Positions 34,391-44,001 of a stretch of 64,000 nt of DNA are shown piece after piece (within the stretch, counting starts at the first letter, position 1; each line of letters starts with the position of its first letter). Under the pieces are notes generated by a model, which saw only the letters and a program-made list of their open reading frames with translations, had not been told where the DNA came from and did not search any database. Made by a program: the position numbers and the translations under genes. Source of the stretch: Clostridium sp. GTDB taxonomy: Bacteria > Bacillota > Clostridia > Clostridiales > Clostridiaceae. Location: the NCBI RefSeq assembly GCF_016650035.1, contig NZ_JAENWM010000010.1, positions 1 to 64,000 of the forward strand. The letters run 5' to 3'.

Positions 34391-34424
34391 AAAAGGAGAG
34401 TTCAATTTTATGAACTTCCCTTTC
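34391..34424 (+). terminator. intrinsic terminator
   Basis: AAAGGAGAGTTCA pairs with TGAACTTCCCTTT (one mismatch) over ATTTTA. It lies 60 bases after the GyrI-like gene. The T-run is short. Confidence 0.6.
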
Positions 34425-34763
34425 AAAATATATCATATTTAATTTTAAATTAAGTAGAGCATAGCCATTATTTTTTAATTAAAGTATTCATCTGTGTCTT
34501 TTACATATATTAAAGACCTCTTACTTATAAAATCGTACTATCCTCTATAAACTGTGGAAATTCAATTTGAACCATTGGACTATCCCCTTTCTATTAGCAA
34601 TTATTTTAGTTAATCTAATGAAAGTTAATAAATGTGTGGAATTACTTCCACTCTTCTTGTTTTGATTTAAATTTTCTTTCTTTGTTTATGAACTTATAAT
34701 AACATAATAATATGTGTTTGTAAAGACTTATTTTCAATTAATAAAAATTATCGATTAATATAT

Positions 34764-34848
34764 AATTAAAAGATATAAACGATGTATCTCTAGTGAGATT
34801 CCAGTTAAAAGAGGGAATGCAATGGACAACTTATACTTAATATTGTAA
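34764..34848 (+). pseudogene. relic of a gene like that at 29.3 kb
   Basis: AAAAGATATAAACGATGTAT, then CTAGTGAGATTCCAGTTAAA and AGAGGGAATG match the 29321 gene at about 29368-29420 with scattered changes. They would encode RYKRC-SSEIPV-RGN. A stop soon follows. It directly precedes the McrB-like gene, hinting that the 29321-type domain once stood next to this kind of locus. Confidence 0.65.
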
Positions 34849-34886
34849 AATTGGAAGTAGTAATTACAATATGGGGTGAGAGGTTT

Positions 34887-37136
34887 ATGATAAACATTAA
34901 AAGGTTTGAAGAAATATTCAATATGGAAAATACTACTGAGAGATACAAAAGAATCTTATCTGAGATTCAGCCTGTTTTGGATGGCATTATGCATGATTTT
35001 GTTAATAACTATAGTGAACAGGATAGTTCATTAGTGAATTATGAGCTGAAAACTTATGAAGATACTCTAAGAAATACTGATAACGATTCTATAGATACTA
35101 ATTATGCTGAGGGAGATACATTTATAGGGAAAAGGGATTTTTCTGTTCTAATGAAAAAATTTGATAACGATGTAGAACTTTTCATATTAGGACTTACATG
35201 CTATGGAGAAAGTAGAGTAGTTCGAATAGGTATGGAAATAGAGTTTGATTATTTATGGCAAGTATTAAGATCAAATGATCTTGACGGAAGTGTAAATAAC
35301 CTGAGTGAAGATATTAAAATATTTTTAATAGAAGCTCCATTTGAGGAAATACCTAAAGAGAAACTTGTGGAAACTATTAAGAAAACATCAAAATCTAGAA
35401 AGAGGTCTCCGATCTTTATTGGACTTGAGATATCTTTTGAAACTATAGACGATGAGGTTGAATTAGTTAATAGTCTATGGAAAGTATGGTGTGAACTTGA
35501 GAAATTAAGAAAATTCAGTTTGGACAATTCAGTTGTACAGAGCAAGTCTTCAGGTGTATTAAACCTAATAAAAGGCTATAGTGAAGATTTAAAAATAAGT
35601 CTTTATGAACATGAATATGAGGTTAAGTTTGGTGAAACTCAAAAACGTAATTCGCGAGCGGGGTACTATCAAAAGTACATGCTAAATGAAAATGGACAGA
35701 TGGTCACTAGCGGAGTTATAAATTATTATAAAAGGAATAGTGCACAATCAACATATGAGATGTTAAGTGTGTATGTAAATGGTCTTGAACAAATATATAC
35801 AAGTCCAAGAGTACTGTTTGAGAAAGATAAAGTGAAATGGTTTATAAAGAAAAGTTTTGCAAAACATGACCAGGACAATGCAATTCTTTTAACAAAAGCA
35901 ATGGAGAGGCTTAGAACCCATGGTTTTGAAGTTAGAGACAATAAGTACTATATTGCAACCTTTGATAATTCCACCATGAATTTTACAGAAAATATTCGTC
36001 AGGTTAAGGAACGTCTTCTAAAAGCAGCATTAATATTTGCCGATACTAGTAAAGTAATAACTCTGCCCAAAGAAACTATTATTGAAGCAGGTGTAGATAT
36101 AGCTGATGATAATGATGACGGTACAGAAGGTGAGGAGGCCGAATATATAGGTAATTTTGATTTGACTGAAATTATAAAGGTTTTTGAAGAGAGTAAATTT
36201 ATTTTTACCGTGGATACTATTAGGGATTTTCATCTAAACCTCACATCACTCGGCGATAAACATTTTGTAATATTAAATGGTATATCCGGTACGGGTAAAA
36301 CTCAGATATGCAGTATTTATGCAAATGCTGTATATGGACTAGCATATGAAGAGCAGAATCCGTATTTAAAAGTAATACCTGTAAGGCCAGACTGGATGGA
36401 TTCTACCGCGCTATTTGGTTACTATAGTGCGCTTCAAAAGAGATATGTCATGACTGAGTTTTTAAAATGTATACTTAATGCATTAGAGGAAAGAGATAAG
36501 CCTCATTTTATAGTACTGGATGAGATGAATCTTGCAAGAGTAGAGTATTACTTAAGTGATTATTTAAGTGCAGTGGAATCAAGAAAACCAATAAGGTTAC
36601 ATAGTGAAAATAATATTGAAAATATTCCAGAGGAAGTTGTAATACCTCCTAATATATATATTATTGGTACTGTAAATGTAGATGAAACAACTTATACTAT
36701 TTCAGATAAAGTTTTGGATAGGGCATTTGTTATGACATTATCAGATGTTAATTTAGAAAATTATTGGGAATCCAAGGAGCAATCTATAAGGGATAAATTT
36801 GAGAGTGAATATATTATATTATCAGAACTACATAGTATATTAAAGCCTTATAATTTACATTTTGGATATCGTTCTATGGATGAAATGATAAGTAAAATAA
36901 GCGCAAATGCAAATTTGAAAAGTAATCTTCAAATGGAGAGGAAAAGTATGCTGGATAGAGTAATTTGTGAAAAAGTTTTTCCTAAGATAAGGGGAGATGA
37001 AAGTATAGAAAATCTAATTAGTAGATTACTACAGTGGGCTAATAAACACTTTAGTGAAGGTTCAGAGGTTGAAAAACATCTATTAAGAATGGAAGGAGAA
37101 CTTGAACGCTATGGAACAGCTCAGTTCTGGAGATAG
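34887..37136 (+). CDS. McrB-like AAA+ GTPase/ATPase of a type IV restriction-like system
   Basis: A 749-residue protein. The N-terminal 400 residues are a variable, probably DNA-reading region. The C-terminal AAA+ module of the McrB type has Walker A GISGTGKTQIC (about 470), Walker B FIVLDEMNLARVEYYLS, and the McrB-style sensor block GTVNVDETTYTISDKVLDRAF in place of the McrB NTAD signature. McrB-type motors use GTP or ATP to translocate and recruit a nuclease to modified DNA. ATG 34887 follows GGGGTG; the earlier TTG in the track lacks a site. Its 3' end overlaps the DUF2357 nuclease gene by 26 bases, the usual McrB-McrC coupling. Confidence 0.88.
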   Translation: MINIKRFEEIFNMENTTERYKRILSEIQPVLDGIMHDFVNNYSEQDSSLVNYELKTYEDTLRNTDNDSIDTNYAEGDTFIGKRDFSVLMKKFDNDVELFILGLTCYGESRVVRIGMEIEFDYLWQVLRSNDLDGSVNNLSEDIKIFLIEAPFEEIPKEKLVETIKKTSKSRKRSPIFIGLEISFETIDDEVELVNSLWKVWCELEKLRKFSLDNSVVQSKSSGVLNLIKGYSEDLKISLYEHEYEVKFGETQKRNSRAGYYQKYMLNENGQMVTSGVINYYKRNSAQSTYEMLSVYVNGLEQIYTSPRVLFEKDKVKWFIKKSFAKHDQDNAILLTKAMERLRTHGFEVRDNKYYIATFDNSTMNFTENIRQVKERLLKAALIFADTSKVITLPKETIIEAGVDIADDNDDGTEGEEAEYIGNFDLTEIIKVFEESKFIFTVDTIRDFHLNLTSLGDKHFVILNGISGTGKTQICSIYANAVYGLAYEEQNPYLKVIPVRPDWMDSTALFGYYSALQKRYVMTEFLKCILNALEERDKPHFIVLDEMNLARVEYYLSDYLSAVESRKPIRLHSENNIENIPEEVVIPPNIYIIGTVNVDETTYTISDKVLDRAFVMTLSDVNLENYWESKEQSIRDKFESEYIILSELHSILKPYNLHFGYRSMDEMISKISANANLKSNLQMERKSMLDRVICEKVFPKIRGDESIENLISRLLQWANKHFSEGSEVEKHLLRMEGELERYGTAQFWR

Positions 37137-38622
37137 ATATAGCATGCAAATATTTGATGAAGTGGAAAAGGGTTGGGTGAAAATTGAGGAAGCTTATTTA
37201 GAGGAAGCCAAAATGTATTCTTGGAGAATAAATAATGAAAAATTAATATATATTACAATGCAAGGAATGCCACTATCGATGATTAAAAGCTGTGGCAGTG
37301 GCCATAATTTCAATGGCTTTTCTGGTACTATACAGACTCCTTTTGCCTCAGGAATAATTGACTTTAACATAAATATAGATGGTAGTACTCAAAAAGTAAA
37401 ATCCTTTGTATATCCGGACAGTAGAAAGATTACATTAAAGCAGTATGAAAATATGATTTATGATATATTGGAGGAAGCAAATGTTTGTTTAAAGTATTCA
37501 GGCCTTGGAATGTCTATTGATACCCATGGAGCGCAAAGAAAAATTTCCTTTGCACAATGGAATTATATACAAAGAAGCATGGCGAAGCTTAAGAGGATAT
37601 TTAGTAAAATAGAAGAGGCTCCACTTAAAATGCTTATAAAGAATGAATTATTAACTGATTTAGAAAGAGTTAAAAAAATTGGTATAAAAACTGAAAACTG
37701 GATAGAGAAAAATGGACCTAGATTTGGTGGAACTGAAAATAAGTTGCCAAATTACATAAAGGTTATTAGCTCAGAAGAAACCTACGATATATATGAAAAT
37801 AAGGTTATAAAATTTCAACTTATGGAACTCCAAATGATGCTCCGAAAGTATTGCAGAGTGGAGTATGAAAAGATTAAATTAAAAGCAAGGCAATATTTAG
37901 ATTTAGTCAACTATTGGCTTGCAAATTCTTATTTGGCTAAGGTACAACCCTATAAAGGAAAGGTTGCCATATCTCAGGTATTTAGAAAGCATCCGGTTTA
38001 TAGATTATGGTATAACTGGTTTCATGAGTTATATAATCATAAAAAGTGGAAGGCGGGGTTAAAGACGAATTTCCCGCTAAAGGATACTTTTCAAATATAT
38101 GAAATATGGGCATTTATGCAGGTAATTAAAATTTGCAGGGAATTAGATGTTTTAGAAGATACTTCTGGCATTTATTTAAAAAATGTGGATGGCATATTAT
38201 TGGAGCTCTGTGAGCATAATGAAAGCAAGATTGTGCTTAAAAATGGAGGCTTAATATATTATCAAAAATCTTTTCAACGTAACTCAAAACCTTACTATAC
38301 TTATACTCAGAGAATGATACCGGATATTATACTGGAGTTTAATGGAGAACTGCTTGTGTTAGATCCAAAGTATAGGGTAGATGCTAATTTAGGAGTTGCG
38401 CTTGCTGAAATGCACAAGTATAGGGATGGAATATTAAGAAAAGGTGATGATTGCAGAGTAGTAAGGGAAACTTATATATTAGCACCGATAAAAGGAGAGC
38501 AGTCAAAGAAATTATTTGAGAAGGAATATCATAAAAGATATGATATGGGTGCTTTTGTTTTTAAGCCTGGCGGTGAGATACAAGAATTTAAAGATTTTCT
38601 TCGTAAAAAGTTATTGTTGTAA
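37111..38622 (+). CDS. DUF2357/PD-(D/E)XK nuclease (McrC-like partner)
   Basis: A 503-residue protein coupled to the McrB-like gene. DUF2357 occupies about the first 250 residues. The C-terminal part holds a PD-(D/E)XK core: MIPDIILEFNGELLVLDPKYR (PD...D-x-K, with D where E is usual), preceded by FQIYEIWAFMQVIK. It would be the nuclease of a modification-dependent restriction complex. ATG 37111 has GGAAGGAG upstream, inside the McrB gene. The target modification is unknown. Confidence 0.88.
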   Translation: MEQLSSGDRYSMQIFDEVEKGWVKIEEAYLEEAKMYSWRINNEKLIYITMQGMPLSMIKSCGSGHNFNGFSGTIQTPFASGIIDFNINIDGSTQKVKSFVYPDSRKITLKQYENMIYDILEEANVCLKYSGLGMSIDTHGAQRKISFAQWNYIQRSMAKLKRIFSKIEEAPLKMLIKNELLTDLERVKKIGIKTENWIEKNGPRFGGTENKLPNYIKVISSEETYDIYENKVIKFQLMELQMMLRKYCRVEYEKIKLKARQYLDLVNYWLANSYLAKVQPYKGKVAISQVFRKHPVYRLWYNWFHELYNHKKWKAGLKTNFPLKDTFQIYEIWAFMQVIKICRELDVLEDTSGIYLKNVDGILLELCEHNESKIVLKNGGLIYYQKSFQRNSKPYYTYTQRMIPDIILEFNGELLVLDPKYRVDANLGVALAEMHKYRDGILRKGDDCRVVRETYILAPIKGEQSKKLFEKEYHKRYDMGAFVFKPGGEIQEFKDFLRKKLLL

Positions 38623-38681
38623 AAATATGGTGAAGAGCTTGTTCAGGATGAATTCGTGAAGATATTTATAACAGGGGGTTT

Positions 38682-38802
38682 GATGCTTTTGATTTAGAAA
38701 ATTGCAATCCAAGAACACCAGAAACGTAAGTATATGCCTGATTTCTCACTAGAAATGAATAGATCAGCATCTGAATATCTTAGGAAGTTTAGAGAAGAGT
38801 AA
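38682..38802 (+). pseudogene. nitroreductase relic with a large internal deletion
   Basis: GATGCTTTTGATTTAGAAAA, then TTGCAATCCAAGAACACCAG joins directly to CGTAAGTATATG, then CTGATTTCTCACTAGAAATG and so on to the gene end. Both halves match the nitroreductases at 53.9 and 60.4 kb, with everything between deleted and the frame lost. Even the 3' untranslated TAATATATTT matches the 54.46 kb copy. Confidence 0.85.
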
Positions 38803-38827
38803 TATATTTCTCCTTTTATACTTAGTT

Positions 38828-39703
38828 TTATATTTTCTTAATAATTGCAATTATTAAAGAAAGAAGTAGAAGAATTGCCCCAATTAAACCACCCAAAAGA
38901 ATTTTCTCTTGTAGAATAAAATAAGCCATAAGTAATGTAAATAGAGGTTCTCCAAGTAATATAATTCCTACACTTTCTGAACTAGCAACCTTTTGTGCCT
39001 TAGTTTGTAAAAGTAATGAAATGCCTGTGGAAAAAATACCAATAAATAAAATCGGTACAAAATTCGGATAAAGTTGTGGAAGGTTGAATCCTTCAAAATA
39101 AGCTCCTATAGAACTTGCAATTGTAACTACTGATAATTGAACAAAGGTTAAAACAAAGGCATCCCTATCGTTTCCAAAACGATCTAATAGTATAATATAT
39201 AGGGTATAGGTGATTGCAACGCCAAGGGCAAGTCCATCACCTATATTAAAGCCACTTCCATTTAGTCCTGAAATAAGTCTAAGTCCAACTAAGGAAAGAA
39301 TGACGCTAATTACTGTATACTTAGAAGGAGTCTTTTTTCTGATTGCGGTTTCTATGATCGGAATAAAAAGCACAGGGAGTGCTACTAAAAATCCGGATTT
39401 TGAAGCGGTGGTGTATTTCAAGCATATAACACTTAAGGAATAAGCGATAAAAGTAAGTATACCTAAAAAGGAACCGATTTTTATATCTTCCATTTGAATC
39501 TTTTTAACCTTATCGAAAGAAGTCATTAAAATAAATGCTGTGGCTAGAAAAAATCGGGCCATCATAAAATGGAAGGCTGGTAATTCAGTTATATATAATT
39601 TAATAAGAATGGTGCTCGTTGCCCAACCTAGGGCTACAAATAAAAGTTGAAGATGTGCGATTGTCTTTTTTGAAATCCTATTTCTAATTATTATTTCTTT
39701 CAT
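38828..39703 (-). CDS. EamA-family (DMT superfamily) transporter
   Basis: A 291-residue membrane protein with ten predicted hydrophobic helices in two EamA repeats (e.g. LQLLFVALGWATSTILIK and LFIGIFSTGISLLLQTKAQKV, GIILLGEPLFTLLMAYFIL). It exports small metabolites such as amino acids or drugs; the substrate is not readable. ATG 39703 has GGTAGGTG at good spacing; the track begins at a GTG inside that site. Monocistronic. A 45-base piece of its 3' half is duplicated at 57.06 kb. Confidence 0.9.
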   Translation of the reverse strand: MKEIIIRNRISKKTIAHLQLLFVALGWATSTILIKLYITELPAFHFMMARFFLATAFILMTSFDKVKKIQMEDIKIGSFLGILTFIAYSLSVICLKYTTASKSGFLVALPVLFIPIIETAIRKKTPSKYTVISVILSLVGLRLISGLNGSGFNIGDGLALGVAITYTLYIILLDRFGNDRDAFVLTFVQLSVVTIASSIGAYFEGFNLPQLYPNFVPILFIGIFSTGISLLLQTKAQKVASSESVGIILLGEPLFTLLMAYFILQEKILLGGLIGAILLLLSLIIAIIKKI

Positions 39704-39974
39704 CAAACTAAACACCTACCTATAAAATTATAATTGATAAATTTATTTTTCATATTTACAATTTCATTATAACATCAAATCTTGGAATTCATAATGACAT
39801 TTCACTCAGTGATAATGTGGGATATAACCCTACATTTATTCATTTATTAACAATAAGGTACAATTACAGTTTGAATTTAATATATATAACGAGAGATATA
39901 AACATAGGTTTAAGGTGAATAATATGATAGTATAACATTAATAAATATGATTCAGGCTTATTGGAGGTAACGAT

Positions 39975-40394
39975 ATGAAAGAAAATAAAAAACTACAATT
40001 TAACAAACGTTCAAAAAAGAACACACAAAATTCAATGCTTAATAAGATAGTGGAAGTATCACAAAAGGCGGGAATAAATGTAGTTTATACAGGGCTATTA
40101 TTATTCTATGTTTTACAAAAACCGTTTGTTCCAAAATGGGCAAAGGCAACAATAACTAGTGCTTTGGGTTATTTTATTTTTCCAGCAGATGTAATTCCAG
40201 ACTTTACTCCAGCTATTGGATATTCAGATGATTTGGGCGTATTAGCATTAGCGATAGTAGCTGTAGCTATGTTTATTGATGATAAAGTTAAGAAGAAATC
40301 GAAAGCAAAGCTAAAAAGCTGGTTTGGAGAATATGAAGAAAGTGTATTGAAAGATATAGACAATAGGATTCATGAAAATCAGAAAGTCCACTAA
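39975..40394 (+). CDS. DUF1232 (YkvA-like) membrane protein
   Basis: 139 residues. The DUF1232 core is YFIFPADVIPDFTPAIGYSDDLGVLALAIVAV at about 73-105, including the conserved D-x-IPD-x-(T/I)P-x-x-G-x-x-DD pattern. Two hydrophobic helices suggest membrane association. The N-terminus is strongly basic. Function of the family is unclear. ATG follows GGAGG. Single gene. Confidence 0.9.
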   Translation: MKENKKLQFNKRSKKNTQNSMLNKIVEVSQKAGINVVYTGLLLFYVLQKPFVPKWAKATITSALGYFIFPADVIPDFTPAIGYSDDLGVLALAIVAVAMFIDDKVKKKSKAKLKSWFGEYEESVLKDIDNRIHENQKVH

Positions 40395-40706
40395 TTTCAA
40401 TAACTTGGAGTAAGTGAAGAAAAAATATACATTTAATATGTGGATAAGTATGATAGTTTATCATTGTATTGGGGATAAATTAGGATCTAATCCAGCAAGC
40501 ATTCAACAAATATGCTGTTAATTGTTCAGGAAGAAAAGATTATTTTGAAATCATGAATGATGTAAAAAAGTTAGTATTAAAGGGGAGCATTTTAGTAACT
40601 TGGGATTATCTATTGATTATTTAGTATTATTCATATATAATAGCTATATCAGAATACCTAACGGGGGTATACGGATGTAGCGTTTTTATTCTTATTTTAT
40701 ATAGGT
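40395..40706. other. intergenic with possible gene relics
   Basis: Contains short protein-like stretches (NKYAVNCSGRKDYFEIMNDV in one frame near 40.51-40.62 kb) but no start or family I can name. Probably decayed coding DNA leading into the ferredoxin relic. Confidence 0.3.
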
Positions 40707-40796
40707 TACTATAACTTAGGTGAAGGTTGTTCAAAGTGTCTTGCTTGTGTGGAAAAATGTCCAACAGGAAGTTTGAAATATACATTTAAAAAGTAA
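40707..40796 (+). pseudogene. 4Fe-4S ferredoxin domain relic (EFR1-like)
   Basis: YYNLGEGCSKCLACVEKCPT, then GSLKYTFKK and a stop. A single CxxCxxCxxxCP cluster-binding motif, as at the C-terminus of EFR1-family flavodoxin-ferredoxins or nitroreductase/ferredoxin fusions. No start and no upstream domain remain. Confidence 0.65.
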
Positions 40797-40825
40797 TGTA
40801 AAATTAAAAATAGGGGAGTAACGCA

Positions 40826-41416
40826 ATGATAGAAATAAGTGCAAGAATATTTGATTTGTTTATGAAGCCCTTTGAGAAAATTGCTTTAAGTAAAAGGAGA
40901 AGAGAATTGATACCTCGCGTTAAAGGGAATGTATTAGAAATTGGTGCAGGAACTGGAGTGAACTTTGATTACTATATTACGGAGAATGTATCAAAATTAA
41001 CTATTGTGGAACTAAAGCTAAATGGGCTAATAACTAAGAAACCACTTAATTCACAGATGGATATTCATTATGTGGTAGGAAATGTTGAAAAGTTACCTTT
41101 TCCAGATGAAACTTTTGATAGCGTGGTTTCAACTTTAATTTATTGTTCCGTTGATAATCCCAAAAAGGCTCTTAGTGAAGTATATAGGGTACTTAAGCCA
41201 GGTGGTAAAATGTATTTTATCGAACATGTTCTACCTGAAGAAAAACATTGTAAGCATTTAGTGAATTCTCTTAATGACACATGGAAGTGTATAGGAAAGT
41301 GCAATGTAAATAGAGAAACTTATAACACTATAAAAAAAGCAAAATTTAGAGTGGAAAGTTATGAACAGTTTGGTAAGGGAGTTTTTATATTTATTAAAGG
41401 CATAGGAGTTAAGTAA
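40826..41416 (+). CDS. class I SAM-dependent methyltransferase
   Basis: A 196-residue methyltransferase of the UbiE/METTL7-like class 11 fold. Motif I is VLEIGAGTGVNFDYY; the acidic strand-2 end is LTIVELK; the motif IV region is FPDETFDSVVSTLIYCSV; then ALSEVYRVLKPGGKMYFIEHV. The C-terminus (NDTWKCIGKCNVNRETYNTIKKA) matches thiol- or small-molecule methyltransferases. Substrate unknown. ATG follows GGGGAG. Confidence 0.9.
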   Translation: MIEISARIFDLFMKPFEKIALSKRRRELIPRVKGNVLEIGAGTGVNFDYYITENVSKLTIVELKLNGLITKKPLNSQMDIHYVVGNVEKLPFPDETFDSVVSTLIYCSVDNPKKALSEVYRVLKPGGKMYFIEHVLPEEKHCKHLVNSLNDTWKCIGKCNVNRETYNTIKKAKFRVESYEQFGKGVFIFIKGIGVK

Positions 41417-41473
41417 AGATTTATTAGCAGCAATAATACTGATATATATATTCTTTAAAGAAAAAAAATTAGT

Positions 41474-41514
41474 AAAACCTCATGGATAGCTTCACGTAAT
41501 CCATGGGGTTTCCT
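41474..41514. terminator. bidirectional terminator
   Basis: AAAACCTCATGGAT pairs with ATCCATGGGGTTT (one wobble) across a ten-base loop, between the methyltransferase and the convergent opine-dehydrogenase-like gene, with A- and T-rich flanks. Confidence 0.75.
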
Positions 41515-41523
41515 AATTAAAAA

Positions 41524-42642
41524 TTATTTGTAATATGCAAACACATCCTCTATTGAATTTATCGCGAAATTTTGTGGAAGCGGAAGAACTTTTAAATCTT
41601 TCCCCACAAATTTACCATCTACATAATATTCAACACCATAAAAGGTCTCAAACCACATAAGGATTTTATCAATAAATGGAGTTTTAACTTCTAACAATTC
41701 GCAAAAACTCTTAATAATGCATAGTCCATATGGAAAATCTTCTAGAAAGTATCTTGAATTAAAATCTGGAATATACCCTTTTTCTGTTTTTATAAGTGGG
41801 GACTGTATATTCTTAAGTGCAGGCTTATTGCTAATTTGAGCAGTCATCTGCTGTGGTGAATTCGCTCCGAAATACTCCTTTACAAAACCAACCTTATTCA
41901 AATCAATAGTTCCTAACGTGCGACACAAGTTCTGCACCTCTTCATCAGTAGCTATTAGAATTGTTGAACATTCATCCGTCCACTCGTTATAAAATTGTAT
42001 CATATTTTCCCAATATAATCCTTTTTTATAATGGTTAAAGATTCCATAAAGTCTTGCTGTATGAAGAATTGGATTGGCTGGTGCAAGCGCAACTTGCAGA
42101 AAATTTTCTAGTGGATTGCACTTCACGTTAATTATGTATTCCAATGCCTTGCATACTTCTGATGTATTACAAGCGGGAATAGCACCTATAAAAAGTTCAT
42201 CTTTCTTACCCAAGTCATATACAGATTTTCCGTACTCCTTTAGTCTAGAAATACCATGAACCCTCTGAAATCCGAATATTGTACAGCCGTTTTCAATAAG
42301 TTCCTTGCAATAAAATTCTCCACCACCGTTACCTGGCATCATGCCAATCCAAACTTCTTTTTTAAGAAAAGGTTTTATTATTTCAATGGTTTTGCTAAAT
42401 ATATAAGATGGAAGTGTGGATATAATGATGTCAGCATCTCTTATTACTTCCTCTGGGTTACTAGATATCACATCCACCCTTCCAGTGTATTTAATTGTTC
42501 CATCATTATCACAAACATCAATAATATGGGTCCACTCATCTGGTCTGGAAGTCAATAATCGAACAGAAAGATCCTTATTCCTTCCGATGTCTCCTATTAA
42601 AAGTGTACCTATATTTCCACCACCTAAAATACATATATTCAT
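41524..42642 (-). CDS. opine/octopine dehydrogenase family NAD(P)-binding protein
   Basis: A 372-residue oxidoreductase. The N-terminal Rossmann fold is MNICILGGGNIGTLLIGDIG, and ADIIISTLPSYI is characteristic of the family. The C-terminal Opine_DH domain includes ALAPANPILHTARLYGIFNHY, with the catalytic-type histidine, and LEDFPYGLCIIKSFCELL. Family members reductively condense an amino acid with a keto acid, or make opine metallophores. No nicotianamine-synthase-like gene is adjacent, so a metallophore role is not supported here. ATG follows AGGAGGAC. Confidence 0.85.
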   Translation of the reverse strand: MNICILGGGNIGTLLIGDIGRNKDLSVRLLTSRPDEWTHIIDVCDNDGTIKYTGRVDVISSNPEEVIRDADIIISTLPSYIFSKTIEIIKPFLKKEVWIGMMPGNGGGEFYCKELIENGCTIFGFQRVHGISRLKEYGKSVYDLGKKDELFIGAIPACNTSEVCKALEYIINVKCNPLENFLQVALAPANPILHTARLYGIFNHYKKGLYWENMIQFYNEWTDECSTILIATDEEVQNLCRTLGTIDLNKVGFVKEYFGANSPQQMTAQISNKPALKNIQSPLIKTEKGYIPDFNSRYFLEDFPYGLCIIKSFCELLEVKTPFIDKILMWFETFYGVEYYVDGKFVGKDLKVLPLPQNFAINSIEDVFAYYK

Positions 42643-42886
42643 TTTTTGTCCTCCTAAACATAGTTGTTTTTTTATATTTTATTTTCCCTTCAATATGTTA
42701 TTAAAAGCTAAATCCGTATTATCCAAAACACCATTTACAGCTATAAATTGAGGGCTATTTTTTGAATCGTGTTACTATTATATCATATAAGTTCAAATAA
42801 CCACATTATAACCCAAATATAAATATTCATAGGAAATAGCTCCGGTTTTCTCTATTTAACTTAGCATTGCTTTGAAATGAATATAC

Positions 42887-43400
42887 TTAAGCAGTATTTT
42901 TAAGTAAACTAAAGTTAAATGTTTTGCTTGGTGCAGTGCATACCACCATATTATTTGCTGATTTCTCAGAAATTGAAGCAAATATAGTATGTTTATAACC
43001 TGGCATGATAAGATCAAAATGTATTTCGTCAGAAATAATTAAGACATTATTTCTCAAACAAATTTCTCCTATTTTCTCCAGTTCCTCTCTACTCCATACT
43101 CTTCCAGTCGGGTTATGAGGGCTACAGAATAGTAATATTTTATTGTTTGGATTCTGTGTTTTCTTTTCCAAATCTTCATAATCTATTTCATAAGTTGAAC
43201 CATCGTTTATTAGTGGATTTTTAACCAGCTTCCTATTATTTTTTTCTATTGAATGATAGAGCGGATAATAAACTGGAGTCATAATTATAATCCCATCTCC
43301 TGGATTTGAAAAAGCTTTAATTGTTGAAAAAAAGCACTTACTACGCCAGCTGAACCAACAATCCATTCACGATTTATTTTGCTGGAGTGTGCATTTGATA
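42887..43400 (-). pseudogene. PatB/MalY-type aminotransferase (C-S lyase) fragment
   Basis: Reads as the middle of a MalY/PatB pyridoxal-phosphate enzyme: INREWIVGSAGVVSAF in one frame, a one-base loss in a poly-T run, then FSNPGDGIIIMTPVYYPLY, LFCSPHNPTGRVW, ISDEIHFDLI and TAPSKTFN with the cofactor lysine. It stops just after that lysine. The N-terminal 80 and C-terminal 150 residues are missing. A dead cystathionine beta-lyase-like gene. Confidence 0.85.
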
Positions 43401-43584
43401 AATATTTTACGGGGATAGACATTCTGGTGGGTACTTACCTAGAATATAAAGTATTGGTATGGAAGAACATATATAATTTATGATATAATTATAGAAGAAG
43501 AGTCTATTCATGGATATAGGGTATGATATCATTGTAATATAAGTTTTGTATTAAATAATAATCATAAAAAGGGGAAATGAAATC

Positions 43585-43824
43585 TTGAAAAATGATAAAT
43601 TAAAAGGCCACATCATAGAAATTGTTGATAATCAAATGAGGGATAATAATCCTGAATGTACAACTGAAGTTTTTGAAAAATTAGTAGCTAGTGGATATTT
43701 AGAAGATATGGCAAAGAAAATGATTGGAGCAGTTCTAGTAGAGGAATTACATTATGTTTTGAAAAATGAGGAGTTATTTAATGAACAAAGATATAGGGGA
43801 AAATTATATGAGTTGCTAAAATAA
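43585..43824 (+). CDS. small conserved-type protein, 79 aa, unknown function
   Basis: An acidic helical 79-residue protein (IIEIVDNQMRDNNPECTTEVFEKLVASGY, AVLVEELHYVLKN, FNEQRYRGKL). It resembles short DUF-type proteins of Firmicutes, but I do not name the family. TTG start eight bases after AAGGGGAAAT. Its upstream region (TTTTGTATTAAATAATAATC, then GGGAAATGAAATCTTG) is repeated before the nitroreductase at 53.0 kb, where the small gene itself is absent. Confidence 0.65.
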   Translation: MKNDKLKGHIIEIVDNQMRDNNPECTTEVFEKLVASGYLEDMAKKMIGAVLVEELHYVLKNEELFNEQRYRGKLYELLK

Positions 43825-43853
43825 ATTAAGAAATTATAAAAAAAATTCGATAG

Positions 43854-43884
43854 AAAAAAAGCACTCATTAAATAAATGCTTTTT
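43854..43884 (+). terminator. terminator after the 79-aa gene
   Basis: AAAAAGCA pairs with TGCTTTTT across a 13-base AT loop. Confidence 0.7.
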
Positions 43885-44001
43885 AATTAATTATTTATGA
43901 TATAAAAGAGGTCACCGTAAATTTAACTGGAGAACCGCGATTAGGTGCAGTTTAGCGGTATTACAATGCCTAAACTCAATAATAACTTAAAAGGAGCAAT
44001 T

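Noticed and set aside
41524-42642. Staphylopine-like metallophore cluster
   Set aside because: The dehydrogenase is of the opine family, but no nicotianamine-synthase-like or racemase gene and no metal transporter is adjacent.
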